Assembly: GCA_015064385.1 (NCBI GenBank)
Contig: SVSI01000001.1
Span: forward strand, 196,041-260,040
DNA: 64,000 nt
Direction of reading: 5' to 3'
From: Oscillospiraceae bacterium
Lineage (GTDB): Bacteria > Bacillota > Clostridia > Oscillospirales > CAG-272
Below are positions 24,703 through 35,103 of the stretch, one piece after another. The position numbers and the translations under genes were made by a program. Position 1 is the first letter of the stretch. Every line of letters begins with the position of its first letter. The notes under the pieces are model-generated. The model did no database searches. It saw only the letters and a list, made by a program, of their open reading frames with translations, and had not been told where the DNA came from.

Positions 24703-25859
24703 TTTTTGTAATTTCCTTTGTATTTCGGTGCAAAATCGTCTCTTTTCTTGAAAAACTGATAAAAGTTGCACTTTATCATACCGTTATAAAGCTTTCTGAC
24801 CTTGTCCGCGCGGCGTCCGTAAAGACGCTCGAAGCCCTCGTGCGAGGTGAGGACGTAGATCTGCCAATTATCGAGATGCGAGAAGGCACGTCCCATATTT
24901 TTGTAAAGCTCCTCTGCCTGCTCCATAGAGAAGAGTCGCTCGCCGTACGGCGGGTTACATACTACGGTACCCCGTCTTCCGCCCGTTTTGATCTCAAGGG
25001 CGTTTCGCTCAAACGCCTTTACGTGAGCACCCACTCCCGCGCGGCGTATGTTTTCACGGGTAAGCTCAACACAGCTCATATCTATATCCGAGGCATAGAC
25101 CTCGAAGCTTGAGTCGGTTCTTATATTATCCTGCGCCTCTTCGCGCGCTTTTTTCCATATATCAGAGTCTATCTGCGGGAATCTTTCGCTGTCAAAACGT
25201 CGGTTCATACCGGGCGCGCGGTTTGTTTGCATAAGTGCTGCCTCTATGGCAATAGTACCCGAACCGCACATAGGATCCCAAAACAGAACGTCGTCTCTCG
25301 GGCGCGCGATCTTCACGAGTGCGGCTGCGAGAGTTTCGCGTAGTGGCGCGGCGTTTGACGAGGGACGGTATCCCCGTTTGTGCAGTGCCACACCCGAGGT
25401 GTCTATCATAAGAGAGGCAATATCGTTCAGAATGAAAAACTCCACTCTGTAAGTCAGGTTATCCTCGGGAAAATAGGTGAGGTGATATTTCGTTTTAAGT
25501 CGCTCTACTATCGCCTTTTTGACTATCGACTGACAGTCGGGAATGCTGAACAGCTTACTTTTTACCGAGTGACCGGTAACGGGAAAAGCGTCGTTTTGTC
25601 CTATAAAATTCTCCCAAGGGAGAGCTTTCGTCCCCTCAAAAAGCGAGTCGAAGGTGTCGGCGGGGAATTCGCCGAGCTTTATATAAAGCCGCTCGGCAAA
25701 GCGCATACCGATATTACAGCGCGCGACTGCCGAAATATCTCCGACGAAGGTCACGCGTCCGTCAATAGTCGAGATGCGCTTATATCCGAGTGCGTCAATT
25801 TCTTCTCCTAAAAATTTTTCAAGTCCGAAAAGACAGGTGGCAACGTACGTAAGTTCCAT
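24699..25859 (-). CDS. rlmL: THUMP-domain N2-guanine RNA methyltransferase (RlmL/YpsC type)
   Basis: 386 residues from the ATG at 25859, after AAAGGAAAA; upstream ATGs are not placed for a ribosome site. N-terminal THUMP domain (about 40-160), then UPF0020 methylase with DPMCGSGTIAIEAAL (SAM loop) and NPPYGER (catalytic NPPY for exocyclic amines). It corresponds to the N-terminal half of E. coli RlmL, as usual in Firmicutes. It probably makes m2G in 23S rRNA. Coupled to the next methyltransferase by a 4-base overlap. Confidence 0.9.
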   Translation of the reverse strand: MELTYVATCLFGLEKFLGEEIDALGYKRISTIDGRVTFVGDISAVARCNIGMRFAERLYIKLGEFPADTFDSLFEGTKALPWENFIGQNDAFPVTGHSVKSKLFSIPDCQSIVKKAIVERLKTKYHLTYFPEDNLTYRVEFFILNDIASLMIDTSGVALHKRGYRPSSNAAPLRETLAAALVKIARPRDDVLFWDPMCGSGTIAIEAALMQTNRAPGMNRRFDSERFPQIDSDIWKKAREEAQDNIRTDSSFEVYASDIDMSCVELTRENIRRAGVGAHVKAFERNALEIKTGGRRGTVVCNPPYGERLFSMEQAEELYKNMGRAFSHLDNWQIYVLTSHEGFERLYGRRADKVRKLYNGMIKCNFYQFFKKRDDFAPKYKGNYKK

Positions 25860-25897
25860 CTTTTTTCCTTTCATTTTTAACAAATTGGTCTGTTTTT

Positions 25898-26368
25898 TTA
25901 TTTTCCGTCAAGGCCGACGACGAAGCCGCCGTTTCCGATCTTATAAAGATCACCTGCGATCACTCTGTTTCTGTACGTGATAACGCTTGCGATCACTGTT
26001 CCCGTAGCTTCGGGGAAATTTTTGACCTCAAAGGTGTATCTTGTAACAGTTTTACGACGATATTTGGAAAGATCTAGCCCTTGCTTTTTCTGAATATCGT
26101 TGTACTGTGTGAATACCTCGTCAAACTGCGCCGGAATTCTGACCTCGGTGCTCTCGTTTGGCTCGTCGGAGACGTCCCAGCCGAACTGTCTTAAAAAATT
26201 TGCCGCATCAGCTCCGCTTTTGACGTCGGTGTAAGAGATATCTCCGCTTGTCGTTTCTACCGCGCCGTACGCGGGTACCGCAAGAATGAGGCCTACAAGC
26301 ACCGTAAAAGCGAGTGCGAGGGTTAAAAAGGCCTTGAGTCGGTCTGCTTTCAGAGAATATACGAACAT
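25898..26368 (-). CDS. DUF4830 domain protein, membrane-anchored
   Basis: 156 residues; ATG after GGAGG. One span (about 12-35) follows a short basic N-terminus, then an extracytoplasmic DUF4830 domain with SGADAANFLRQFGWDV and YTFEVKNFPEATG. Function is unknown in the family. It starts the set that continues with the two rRNA methyltransferases (38-base gap). Confidence 0.8.
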   Translation of the reverse strand: MFVYSLKADRLKAFLTLALAFTVLVGLILAVPAYGAVETTSGDISYTDVKSGADAANFLRQFGWDVSDEPNESTEVRIPAQFDEVFTQYNDIQKKQGLDLSKYRRKTVTRYTFEVKNFPEATGTVIASVITYRNRVIAGDLYKIGNGGFVVGLDGK

Positions 26369-26476
26369 TTTTGATTTTACCTCCGCAAAAATATAAATTA
26401 CTTTAATAAATTATATTTGGTGCTGTTTGTCCGTATTCCGTAAAAAGCGTAATTTATGTTTGTCGTAAAGACACAT

Positions 26477-26505
26477 GCCCTTTGCCGTAAAAGTTGGCAA
26501 AGGGC
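26477..26505 (-). terminator. Hairpin after the V-ATPase operon
   Basis: Perfect 10-bp stem GCCCTTTGCC / GGCAAAGGGC with a 9-nt loop, 10 bases past the ntpD stop. The minus strand continues ATGTGTCTTTACG, a poor U tract, so termination is uncertain; it could also protect the 3' end. Confidence 0.45.
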
Positions 26506-26514
26506 GTGACTGTG

Positions 26515-27186
26515 TTAAGCTTCAGCAGTTTCTGTACTGCGCTTTTTGATGCGCTGCGCCTCGAGCATAAGGTCCTTTACCTTCATAAGACGGGTAATGT
26601 TACCTCTTTCCACCTCGTCGAGTTTCATTTTGATGCTCTTTATGGTGCTCTCATACTGAGGGATCATAATATATTCAAGGGCGTTAACGCGTCTGCGCGT
26701 TTTTTCGATCTCTTCCGCAAGCATCTGCGCAGTTTTTTCGGTCTGTGCCAGCTTTATCATATCGGGGAGGAGCTCGGTAAGCTCGCTGACGGCATCGTCA
26801 AGCTCTCCGGGGGTGAAGGCAAAGCCGTAGTTGTAGCCGCCGCCCTCGCTTCCGATGATATCGAAACTATAAACCGGAACGTTTACGCTCATCATATTTT
26901 TGTATCCCACGTCGAGAGAGCATTCGCTTTTCGGGAGCATCAGCGCTTCCTCGAGCATTTTGGGCGAGCTTGCCGCAGATGCAAGAGTAAAGCTTTGGTG
27001 GACGCTCATTATTCTTTTTTCTATGTCTTCGCGCAGAGCTTTGTTTTCGCGTACGACCTCAAGAAAGAGCTTCATAAGCTCATCCTGCTTATCCTTGAGG
27101 AGCTTGTGACCGCGGCGGGCGGTCGCCAGCCGAGCGTTTATACGCTTCATTTCCATACGCGTAGGATTTACGCGGATTTCTGCCAT
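26515..27186 (-). CDS. ntpD: V/A-type ATPase subunit D (central stalk)
   Basis: 223 residues. Long N- and C-terminal helices (TRMEMKRINARLATARRGHK; EKTRRRVNALEYI) are the coiled-coil rotor shaft of the D subunit. With subunit F it transmits rotation between the A3B3 head and the membrane ring. Last gene of the nine-gene operon; ATG after AGAGGA, 32 bases after ntpB. Confidence 0.92.
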   Translation of the reverse strand: MAEIRVNPTRMEMKRINARLATARRGHKLLKDKQDELMKLFLEVVRENKALREDIEKRIMSVHQSFTLASAASSPKMLEEALMLPKSECSLDVGYKNMMSVNVPVYSFDIIGSEGGGYNYGFAFTPGELDDAVSELTELLPDMIKLAQTEKTAQMLAEEIEKTRRRVNALEYIMIPQYESTIKSIKMKLDEVERGNITRLMKVKDLMLEAQRIKKRSTETAEA

Positions 27187-27218
27187 AGTATCTTATCCTC
27201 TGTTCTTTGGATTTTTAC

Positions 27219-28589
27219 TTAACCCTGATAATATTTTTCAATAAACTCGGGCTTTATTCTCTTAAGCTCGCTCTTCGGCAGTATCGAAAGAAGCTTCCAG
27301 CCGATATCAAGAGTTTCCTCAATGTCGCGGCTTTCGTAGAAGCCCTGATTTATATACTGCTCCTCAAAGGCGTCAGCAAACTTTGCGTAGAGACGGTCCA
27401 TAGGAGAGAGCGCCGCCTCTCCGAGAACGACCATAAGCTCCTTCGCTTCCTTGCCTCTTGCATAGTTGGAGAAAAGCTGATTCATTACGTTTGCGTGATC
27501 AATACGTGTCTTACCCTCTCCGATTCCCTTGTCTTTAAGACGGGAAAGGGAAGGGAGAACGTCAACCGGAGGCGCCATACCCTTTCTGTAAAGGTCGCGC
27601 GAGAGGATTATCTGTCCCTCGGTGATATATCCGGTAAGGTCGGGGATCGGGTGAGTTTTGTCATCCTCGGGCATAGTGAGTATCGGTATCATAGTGATAC
27701 TTCCGTCAGAGCCCTTCTTGCGTCCCGCTCTCTCGTACATCGTTGCAAGGTCGGTGTAGAGGTTTCCGGGATATCCGCGGCGTCCGGGGACTTCCTTGCG
27801 GGCAGCCGATACCTCACGCAGTGCCTCTGCGTAGTTGGTTATGTCGGTCATTATAACGAGAACGTGCATTCCGCAGTCGAAAGCGAGATGCTCTGCGGCG
27901 GTAAGCGCCATACGGGGCGTTGTGATACGCTCGATAGCAGAGTCGCTTGCGAGGTTGATGAAAAGTACCGTTCTGTCGATAGCACCCGTCTTTTTGAAGT
28001 CGGAAATGAAGAAATCCGCCTCCTCAAAGGTGATACCGATAGCGGCGAAAACAACGGCAAACTTCTCGTCCTTGCCGCGAACCTTTGCCTGACGCGCGAT
28101 CTGTGCCGCAAGATTTGCGTGGGGCAGACCCGAGCCCGAGAATATCGGGAGCTTCTGTCCGCGAACGAGGGTGTTAAGACCGTCGATGGTAGATATACCC
28201 GTCTGGATAAATTCGTCGGGGTACATACGCGCCGCGGGGTTTATCGGGGTTCCGTTAATGTCAAGCGTTTTTTCGGGAATGATGCGCGGACCGTCGTCAA
28301 TGGGCTCGCCCATTCCGTTAAATACTCTTCCAAGCATATCTTGCGAAACGGGAAGCTGAACGCCGTGTCCGGAAAAGCGCACCTTGCTCGTGGAGAGGTT
28401 AAGTCCCGCTGCGTTGTCGAAAAGCTGAACGAGAACGTTCGAGCCGTTTACTTCAAGCACGCGGCAACGGCGGATCTCGCCGTTATCGAGCTCGATCTCG
28501 CCGAGCTCGTCGTATTTTACGCCGTCTATCTGCTTTATCAGCATCAGAGGTCCGGCGACTTCTTCTATTGTCCTGTATTCTCTTATCAT
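27219..28589 (-). CDS. ntpB: V/A-type ATPase subunit B (regulatory nucleotide-binding)
   Basis: 456 residues, the usual size. N-terminal beta-barrel, then the non-catalytic nucleotide-binding domain ([19 protein letters not shown] in place of a P-loop) and a C-terminal helical bundle. Alternates with subunit A in the head. ATG after GGAG, 30 bases after ntpA. Confidence 0.94.
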   Translation of the reverse strand: MIREYRTIEEVAGPLMLIKQIDGVKYDELGEIELDNGEIRRCRVLEVNGSNVLVQLFDNAAGLNLSTSKVRFSGHGVQLPVSQDMLGRVFNGMGEPIDDGPRIIPEKTLDINGTPINPAARMYPDEFIQTGISTIDGLNTLVRGQKLPIFSGSGLPHANLAAQIARQAKVRGKDEKFAVVFAAIGITFEEADFFISDFKKTGAIDRTVLFINLASDSAIERITTPRMALTAAEHLAFDCGMHVLVIMTDITNYAEALREVSAARKEVPGRRGYPGNLYTDLATMYERAGRKKGSDGSITMIPILTMPEDDKTHPIPDLTGYITEGQIILSRDLYRKGMAPPVDVLPSLSRLKDKGIGEGKTRIDHANVMNQLFSNYARGKEAKELMVVLGEAALSPMDRLYAKFADAFEEQYINQGFYESRDIEETLDIGWKLLSILPKSELKRIKPEFIEKYYQG

Positions 28590-28619
28590 ATCTTCTCCAT
28601 AATAGCCAAGCTAAGAATT

Positions 28620-30392
28620 TTATATTTGCGATGCTTTGGATACCAGCTCGGAAAGCTCCTTGTCTATATCCTTTTTTATAACTTCGAAAATACTGTCATA
28701 GTTTTCGTTGTCGGCGGCCTTTGCACGTCCGATCTGCTCTCTTACACTGAGAGTTGCAATATCGTCTATGTTTGCACCCGCTTCAAGCGCCTTTTCGGCT
28801 TTTTCGTAGAAATACAGGATAAGCTTCATCATCTTGTCCTGCTTGTCAAGAGGCGTGTAGGAGTCAACGTCCTCAAACGCGTTCTGCTGGAGGTAGTCTT
28901 CTCTTATCGAACGCGCAATCTCCAGAGTGAGGCGGTCCTGCGCTGAAAGTGCGTCCATACCGACGAGCTTTACTATTTCGTCCAGCTCGCTTTCCTCCTG
29001 AAGAAGCTTCATAAACTTTGCCGTATTGGCATTCCATTCGGGAGAAACGTTGTTTTGGAACCACTCGGCAAAACGGTCACGGTAGAGCGAATAGGAGGTG
29101 AGCCAGTTGATAGCGGGGAAGTGACGGCGGTACGCAAGCGATGCGTCGAGACCCCAGAAAACCTTAACTATACGAAGAGTTGCCTGCGCGACCGGCTCCG
29201 AAAGGTCTCCTCCGGGAGGGGAAACTGCTCCGATTGCGGATACCGCGCCGACTCGTTTGTCGTTTCCGAGACAAACGACCTGTCCGGCTCTTTCATAGAA
29301 CTGTGCAAGACGGGAGGTGAGATATGCGGGATAACCTTCTTCGCCGGGCATCTCCTCGAGACGGCCGGACATCTCGCGCAGGGCCTCTGCCCAACGCGAG
29401 GTCGAGTCGGCAATAACTGCGACCGAGTATCCCATATCTCTGAAATATTCTGCTATCGTAATACCCGTATAGATCGACGCTTCGCGCGCGGCAACGGGCA
29501 TATCCGAGGTGTTTGCAATAAGAACCGTGCGTTTCATAAGCGACTCGCCGCTCTTGGGGTCCTTCAGCTCGGGAAATTCGAGAAGAACGTCGGTCATCTC
29601 GTTTCCGCGCTCGCCGCAACCAACGTAAACGACGATATCAACGTCGCTCCATTTTGCGAGCTGATGCTGAACGACCGTTTTTCCGCTTCCGAAGGGACCG
29701 GGAACGCAGGCGGTACCGCCCTTGGCAAGAGCAAAGAGAGTGTCTATCGAGCGCTGACCGGTAACGAGCGGGGTGACGGGAGGAAGCTTTTCCGAGTAGG
29801 GGCGCGCCATACGGACGGGCCATTTCTGCGAGAGAGTTATATCAATTATCTCTCCGCTCTCGGTCTCAAGCTTTCCGATAACGTCTCTGACGGTATAATC
29901 GCCGCTCTCGAGCGCGATTATCTTACCTGCGGTCTTCGGGGGAACGAGTATTTTATGGGTAACGAGCTCGTTTTCACGGACAGTTCCGTAAATATCTCCA
30001 CCCTTTACCTCGTCTCCGATCGAGGCGAGCGCCTCAAAGGACCAGACCTTCTCCTGCGAGAGTGCGGGAACGTCTATTCCTTTGATTATGTTCGTTCCGT
30101 ATTTTTCGTAAATAACGTCGAGGGGACGCTGAATACCGTCGTAAATACCGCTGATAAGACCGGGTCCGAGCTCTACCGAAAGGGGAGCGCCCGTTGATAC
30201 GACCTTGTCTCCGCGTCCTATTCCGGCGGTCTCCTCGTAAACCTGTATCGAGGCCCTGTCGCCGTGCATTTCTATGATCTCACCTATGAGACGTGCCTCG
30301 CCGACGCGAACGACGTCGAACATATTTGCTTCTCTCATACCCTCTGCTATAACGAGAGGGCCGGAGACCTTGACAATTCTTCCTTCTACCAT
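28620..30392 (-). CDS. ntpA: V/A-type ATPase subunit A (catalytic)
   Basis: 590 residues. Beta-barrel (1-75), the bulge domain special to A subunits (about 110-190), P-loop GPFGSGKTV near 232, [11 protein letters not shown] with the catalytic Glu, and the [20 protein letters not shown] block. Hydrolyses ATP at the A/B interface. Start after GGAGG. All catalytic motifs are intact. Confidence 0.95.
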   Translation of the reverse strand: MVEGRIVKVSGPLVIAEGMREANMFDVVRVGEARLIGEIIEMHGDRASIQVYEETAGIGRGDKVVSTGAPLSVELGPGLISGIYDGIQRPLDVIYEKYGTNIIKGIDVPALSQEKVWSFEALASIGDEVKGGDIYGTVRENELVTHKILVPPKTAGKIIALESGDYTVRDVIGKLETESGEIIDITLSQKWPVRMARPYSEKLPPVTPLVTGQRSIDTLFALAKGGTACVPGPFGSGKTVVQHQLAKWSDVDIVVYVGCGERGNEMTDVLLEFPELKDPKSGESLMKRTVLIANTSDMPVAAREASIYTGITIAEYFRDMGYSVAVIADSTSRWAEALREMSGRLEEMPGEEGYPAYLTSRLAQFYERAGQVVCLGNDKRVGAVSAIGAVSPPGGDLSEPVAQATLRIVKVFWGLDASLAYRRHFPAINWLTSYSLYRDRFAEWFQNNVSPEWNANTAKFMKLLQEESELDEIVKLVGMDALSAQDRLTLEIARSIREDYLQQNAFEDVDSYTPLDKQDKMMKLILYFYEKAEKALEAGANIDDIATLSVREQIGRAKAADNENYDSIFEVIKKDIDKELSELVSKASQI

Positions 30393-30448
30393 TTTAGTAT
30401 AGTACCTCCGCTGTAAAACGGTCCTTTCCGATTTATGGGGAATTTAGA

Positions 30449-30766
30449 TCAATCTTTGAAAAGTATATCTGCACCGATAGCTCGTTCCACAGACTTTTTG
30501 ATGTTGTGCATACCTACACCGCGGCTGCCCGATTTTCCGGGGATCATAATGACCGCGGGAGTGGGGGAGTCCTTGTAGCGCGATATGGTATCGGTTATTT
30601 CCGAGGCAAGGTCTTCGGTTATATAGATAATAGCGTAGCCCTCGCTTGCAAGACGCACGAGCGTGCGTGCCGCTTGCTCGCTGTTTTCAACGGGAAATAC
30701 CGAAAAACCGACCGCAAGGAATCCGAGCGTGCTTTCGGTGTCGCCTATTATAGCGATCTTGTTCAT
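30449..30766 (-). CDS. ntpG: V/A-type ATPase subunit F (Enterococcus NtpG)
   Basis: 105 residues. Rossmann-like small subunit: KIAIIGDTESTLGFLAVG at the start and GYAIIYITEDLA in the middle are family signatures. Binds subunit D in the central stalk. Located between C and A as in Enterococcus hirae. Confidence 0.92.
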   Translation of the reverse strand: MNKIAIIGDTESTLGFLAVGFSVFPVENSEQAARTLVRLASEGYAIIYITEDLASEITDTISRYKDSPTPAVIMIPGKSGSRGVGMHNIKKSVERAIGADILFKD

Positions 30767-30809
30767 ATAAGGTCACCAACCTTTGATTTACTTGTAAATG
30801 CGGAAAATA

Positions 30810-31826
30810 TCAGAATTTTCCGATCTTTTCCTTGATTTTTGCGCTTTCGATACCTGCCTGCTTTGCGGCAACTACCGTACGAAGCAGCTGAGTTGCGTGC
30901 GCCTGCTTTATAAGATAGCAAACGCAGACCTCTGCGCCAAAGGAGATATCCTTTGCGCTGTCAACACACTGCATATAGGCGTCCTCACAGTATTTACCGA
31001 TTTGGGTAAGCGTAGGGGACTCGTCTTCTGTCGCAAATACGCGGTAGCCCTTTTTCTTCATTGCCTCGAAAAGCGATTTTTCTCCGCCGTCCATGGCATC
31101 TTTGAAAAACTTGAGATCAAGATCCGAGCCGCCGAGGAACATATTTTCAAAAAGTCCGGTGGTGTCGCCCATACGAAGGGTTCTCACTGCCGTCATAAGA
31201 TTAGTCGTGTCTATCTTGACCTTGACGAGCTTTTTGAAATAGTCGTTTCTGTAAGATCCGACCGCGCTTAGCATATCTGCATAACACGCCGTATCAAGAA
31301 CGGCGTCTATGAGCTTGGGATCTCCGCTTTCGGCAAAGGCCGCCTTTGCTTTTTCATACGAGCTTGCGAGATTTTTGGAAAAGAGGGAAAGCTTACCCTC
31401 TTTTACTGCGCCCGACGCCACCATTGCGGGAACTCTGCCGAGATCGATAAGGAGCGCCTCGGCGCGTTCGCGGTCACGAAAATCGCATTTTGCGAGCGAT
31501 TTCAAGTTGTGGCAGTCGTAAGGTATCCTTAAAAAGTCGATTATAGCTCTTTGAGGCATCGCCTTTGAAACGGTGTCGAACTCACCCGCGAGATATTTTA
31601 CCACGGTCTCCTCGGTGTCGATAGTACCGTTTTCGTTAAGTACGGGATCGATCGAGTATTCGGGCAGTATTTTGCATATTTCGTCCACGTCGCGCGCTTC
31701 TGCCAGACGCAGGAGCGCCTCGCGATCTATACGCTTGAGCGCTCTCGTGCGCACCATAGCGCTTGCGTAGATATAATCGTCTCCGCGGACAGCTTCTCCG
31801 CGGGCCTTATTTTTTTTGATTATCAT
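30810..31826 (-). CDS. ntpC: V/A-type ATPase subunit C (rotor-ring socket)
   Basis: 338 residues, all-helical, three related bundles. DDYIYASAMVRTRALKR at the N-terminus is typical of AtpC/Vma6-type d subunits. It links the D-F shaft to the proteolipid ring. Confidence 0.9.
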   Translation of the reverse strand: MIIKKNKARGEAVRGDDYIYASAMVRTRALKRIDREALLRLAEARDVDEICKILPEYSIDPVLNENGTIDTEETVVKYLAGEFDTVSKAMPQRAIIDFLRIPYDCHNLKSLAKCDFRDRERAEALLIDLGRVPAMVASGAVKEGKLSLFSKNLASSYEKAKAAFAESGDPKLIDAVLDTACYADMLSAVGSYRNDYFKKLVKVKIDTTNLMTAVRTLRMGDTTGLFENMFLGGSDLDLKFFKDAMDGGEKSLFEAMKKKGYRVFATEDESPTLTQIGKYCEDAYMQCVDSAKDISFGAEVCVCYLIKQAHATQLLRTVVAAKQAGIESAKIKEKIGKF

Positions 31827-31843
31827 AATATTTTGCCCTCGCC

Positions 31844-32497
31844 TTACGAGAAGAGTATGCGATAGACCTCGCCCTCAAGATCGTTTCTCATCTGCGAGAT
31901 GATAAGACCTATCGAGCAGTTTATCTCAATATTTCCCGCACGCAGGATAAATCCGCCGTCAATATTTGCGCACTGCTTTGATATGGTGAGGGTTTTACCC
32001 GCTTCCTTTGCTACCTTTGCTCCGTCACTTATAAGTGCAGGGGTAACTCTCTTCTGATCGGCACCGGAAAGCAGGACCTCGTACGAGGTGCAAACGTGGC
32101 ACTCTTCTTCCGTGTCCATCTCAAGGGTGCGCTTTTCTGCCTCTATCTGTTTTTTGACGGTAGATACGAGCATAATGGAAAGCATCTTCTCGTAATCGGC
32201 GTCTTTGAGAGAAATGAGCTTGAGACGTGCTTTTTCAAACGCTTCGTCAAGACGCTCACTCTTTGCGTCAAGCATGATATTGCGGGCGAGCTTATCCGAG
32301 GATGACTTGATGCGTGCACGGACGTTTTCCGCCTCGGCAAAAAGCTCTGCCTCCGCTTCTTTCGTTATCGCGGCGGCTTTTTTCTTGTACTGCTCGGTGA
32401 TTTCGGCAGCTTCTTTTTCGGCAGCCGATATTATCTCGCTTGCTTCACTTTGAGCCACCGAGATTATTTTGGCTGTGATCTTTTCACTTGAATTCAC
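31844..32497 (-). CDS. ntpE: V/A-type ATPase subunit E (peripheral stalk)
   Basis: 217 residues from a GTG at 32497 that follows AGAAAGGACG; an upstream TTG frame overlaps this ribosome site. The N-terminal half is a long Ala/Glu/Lys coiled coil (ISAAEKEAAEITEQYKKKA), the C-terminal half is the globular domain that clamps the head. Pairs with the small NtpF stalk protein. Confidence 0.9.
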   Translation of the reverse strand: MNSSEKITAKIISVAQSEASEIISAAEKEAAEITEQYKKKAAAITKEAEAELFAEAENVRARIKSSSDKLARNIMLDAKSERLDEAFEKARLKLISLKDADYEKMLSIMLVSTVKKQIEAEKRTLEMDTEEECHVCTSYEVLLSGADQKRVTPALISDGAKVAKEAGKTLTISKQCANIDGGFILRAGNIEINCSIGLIISQMRNDLEGEVYRILFS

Positions 32498-32559
32498 AAA
32501 AGCCGTCCTTTCTGACAAAAGTTGTCGGTGTAATGACTTTGATTTAGCTTACCGCCCGA

Positions 32560-33096
32560 TTATTTGTAGAGAAGGACGAGAAGTGCGGAAACGAGGAGCG
32601 AGAAGAGTGCATAGGTCTCAACGAGAGCGGCGCTGGTAAGAGCGGTACCGAACTTGTCCTTCTGCTTGGAGATCATCTGAACGCCTGCAGAGGCGACCTT
32701 TGCCTGATGTATAGCCGAGAAGTATCCGACGAATGCGATGGGAAGGCAAGCGATAAGGAAGAACATACCCTGCTCGAGAGAAAGCGAAAAAATGCTTCCG
32801 TCAAGAGCGCCGCCCTTGAGCATTACCAGGAATGCAACGACGAAACCGTAAAGTCCCTGAGTTGCGGGAAGCGCCTGAAGAATGATCGCCTTACCTGCTA
32901 CCGAAGGATCTTCGGTGATAACGCCTGCCGCGGCCTGACCAACCATGCCGACTGCCTTAGCCGAGCCCCATCCCGCGAGTCCTACTGCGAGAAAAGCACC
33001 GAGAATGGCGAGAGCCGAGCCGAAGGTCATATTAGCAAGATAATTTGCAAAAGTAAAGGAAGTGTTTGCTGCTGCATCTGTGAGAATTGTAAACAT
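32560..33096 (-). CDS. ntpK: V/A-type ATPase proteolipid K, predicted Na+-binding
   Basis: 178 residues, two fused hairpins (four spans), ATG after GGAGG. The carboxylate Glu160 is in LVETYALFS. The residues that coordinate sodium in Enterococcus hirae NtpK (Leu61, Thr64, Gln65, Gln110, Glu139) have equivalents here: Leu76-x-x-Thr79-Gln80, Gln131 and Glu160. This makes a sodium-translocating enzyme likely. Only one carboxylate per four-helix unit is present, as in E. hirae. Confidence 0.92.
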   Translation of the reverse strand: MFTILTDAAANTSFTFANYLANMTFGSALAILGAFLAVGLAGWGSAKAVGMVGQAAAGVITEDPSVAGKAIILQALPATQGLYGFVVAFLVMLKGGALDGSIFSLSLEQGMFFLIACLPIAFVGYFSAIHQAKVASAGVQMISKQKDKFGTALTSAALVETYALFSLLVSALLVLLYK

Positions 33097-33141
33097 TGTT
33101 TTTCCTCCAAAAAGTGAATAAATTGTTTTTTTGTTTATTGA

Positions 33142-35103
33142 TCAGTCCCTGTCTTCGGGATCTGCTATTTTAGTGTACTTTTCAGCCGTTGTGAGCGGTG
33201 AGAATTTTCGCCCGCCGTCTTCGTAGAATTTTCCGAAGAACTCGATGTACTGAAGTCGGCTTGCGTGAACGAAGGTTCCTATAAGGTTGATACCGAGATT
33301 GAGAAGATGTCCCAGAGTCAGAACTATGACGAAAAGGACGAATCCTATGGGACTCGGAAGTGCGATGGTTGCAAGGATGTTGAAAACGCTTGCGATTATC
33401 GCCGACGTGAGACCGAGTGCCATTATTCTCGAATACGATATCAGGTCGGATGCAAATCCGACGAATCCGTAGAGTGCGCCGAAGCTTCCGACCACTCTGC
33501 CGAATATTCCCGTTTTACTGAGTGCGCCGCCGATCATCATAACTGCGATACCGACACCGAGAACTATAAGTCCTATCTTTCCGATAAGGAAATAGAGTCC
33601 CGCGCCCGCAAAAACGATAAACCAGCCGCCGACGTCAAAGAGAGCCGCGAAGAACGAGCGCTCCTTGCATATAACGTAGAATTTTATTGCAAGTCCCGCA
33701 AGCATGTGGATAAGTCCCACCGCAAGGGCGACTACTATAAACATTATCGGATCGTTTAACGGATCGATAAGCGTGAGGGGCATCGTGAACGCCTCTCCGC
33801 CGAACGCCTGTGAAAGCTGCGAGGGCAGGTCGCCGAAATAGCTTCCCAGAAATACTCCCGCTATCGTACAGGCAATACCGCACGTTGCGAACAGCTTTAC
33901 GAGCTGCCGCACTCCCTTTGCAAGGTCGAACTTTTTCAGTGCGATAAATCCGCCGATGGCAAGAATGAGACCGTAAGCAACGTCTGCCAGCATAAGTCCG
34001 AAGATTATGAAATAGAAGAATGCCATTATCACCGTCGGATCAAAGGTTCCGTAGGCGGGGAGAACGTACATATCTATTATGCTTTCAAACGGCTTTGCTA
34101 TTTCGGGGTTTGAGAGTGCGACGGGTACGTCGTCTCCCTCCTCGGGATCGGAAAACTCGTAGAAGCATTCGTAACTTTCGAGTATCTTCGATATCGTGCT
34201 CATCTTCTTTTCGGGGATCCATCCCGAAAGGATGACTGCCGAGCGAGTACATATCAGCTTTTTTTGCGCCTCGGTGCGTGCCATTTCGGTGGACACTATG
34301 TCGCAAGCTATCCGAATGATATCCGATGACTGCGCCAGCTTCTTGAGTGCCGTTTCAAGACCGAGCTTTTCGCTCTCGAGAGCGTTGCTCTGTGTCAGAA
34401 GATTTTCGTATTCTGTTGCCGCGCTTTCGGAGTATTGAGAAAAGTCGGCACGGATAAATCCCTTTCGCGAGAGTAGGGAGGATACCTTGTCCGCATCCTG
34501 CTTCAGAGCAAAGACGCATACGTAGTAAGCGTTTTCGCTCTCTCCGACTCTGCTGAGAAGTGAAAGCTCACTTTCGTTTGCAAGCTCCGATATGACGTTT
34601 TCAAGCTCTGCCGTGCGCGGAAGCGTTCCGATAAGCAGCTCCGTGCTTTCGGTGCCCTTTACCGAAAGCTTGAGGTCAAGCGCTCGCCACGGTGCAAGGA
34701 AGGCAAGGGAGTTTTTGATCCTTGCTTCTTTTGCAGTAGCGTCGTCTATGGCTCCGATCACCTCTTCGACGCGCGCGACTGCGGTACTTGCACGCTCAAG
34801 CGTCTCGCCTGGGCTATCGTAAAGCTCTCTTTTGTATGCTGCCCTGGCAGGAAAGAGCCCCTTAGGAGCTTTTTCGTGCGGCTTTAGCATCAAAAGAGCG
34901 CGCTCGTAGCGGGAGAGTGTTGCAGAAAGCTCGGAAAGCTTTCGTGAGAACTTTTCGTCGGGAGTGATACGGTCGTCGTTATCAAACGCCGAAGCGGCGT
35001 CGGAGACCTCAACACTGCCCGTCCACATAAGCTTTTGCATAAGTTCGTCTGCATCACAGGACGCCGCGGCAAGCGACAGCTTTTTCATTTTGACTACTGC
35101 CAT
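33142..35103 (-). CDS. ntpI: V/A-type ATPase subunit I (stator, membrane)
   Basis: 653 residues. The soluble N-terminal half has two hairpin coiled coils; the C-terminal half (about 370-640) has seven or eight spans, including GSFGALYGFVGFASDLISYSR and LGHLLNLGINLIGTFVHASR, which form the ion half-channels. The ATG at 35103 lies inside the end of the upstream gene (10-base overlap). Confidence 0.93.
   Translation of the reverse strand: MAVVKMKKLSLAAASCDADELMQKLMWTGSVEVSDAASAFDNDDRITPDEKFSRKLSELSATLSRYERALLMLKPHEKAPKGLFPARAAYKRELYDSPGETLERASTAVARVEEVIGAIDDATAKEARIKNSLAFLAPWRALDLKLSVKGTESTELLIGTLPRTAELENVISELANESELSLLSRVGESENAYYVCVFALKQDADKVSSLLSRKGFIRADFSQYSESAATEYENLLTQSNALESEKLGLETALKKLAQSSDIIRIACDIVSTEMARTEAQKKLICTRSAVILSGWIPEKKMSTISKILESYECFYEFSDPEEGDDVPVALSNPEIAKPFESIIDMYVLPAYGTFDPTVIMAFFYFIIFGLMLADVAYGLILAIGGFIALKKFDLAKGVRQLVKLFATCGIACTIAGVFLGSYFGDLPSQLSQAFGGEAFTMPLTLIDPLNDPIMFIVVALAVGLIHMLAGLAIKFYVICKERSFFAALFDVGGWFIVFAGAGLYFLIGKIGLIVLGVGIAVMMIGGALSKTGIFGRVVGSFGALYGFVGFASDLISYSRIMALGLTSAIIASVFNILATIALPSPIGFVLFVIVLTLGHLLNLGINLIGTFVHASRLQYIEFFGKFYEDGGRKFSPLTTAEKYTKIADPEDRD

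Noticed and set aside
23371..24711. 446-codon plus-strand frame opposite the rRNA methyltransferase
   Set aside because: Antisense shadow; the minus-strand protein has every RlmCD motif.
27207..28946. 579-codon plus-strand frame opposite ntpB and ntpA
   Set aside because: Antisense shadow of two certain ATPase genes.
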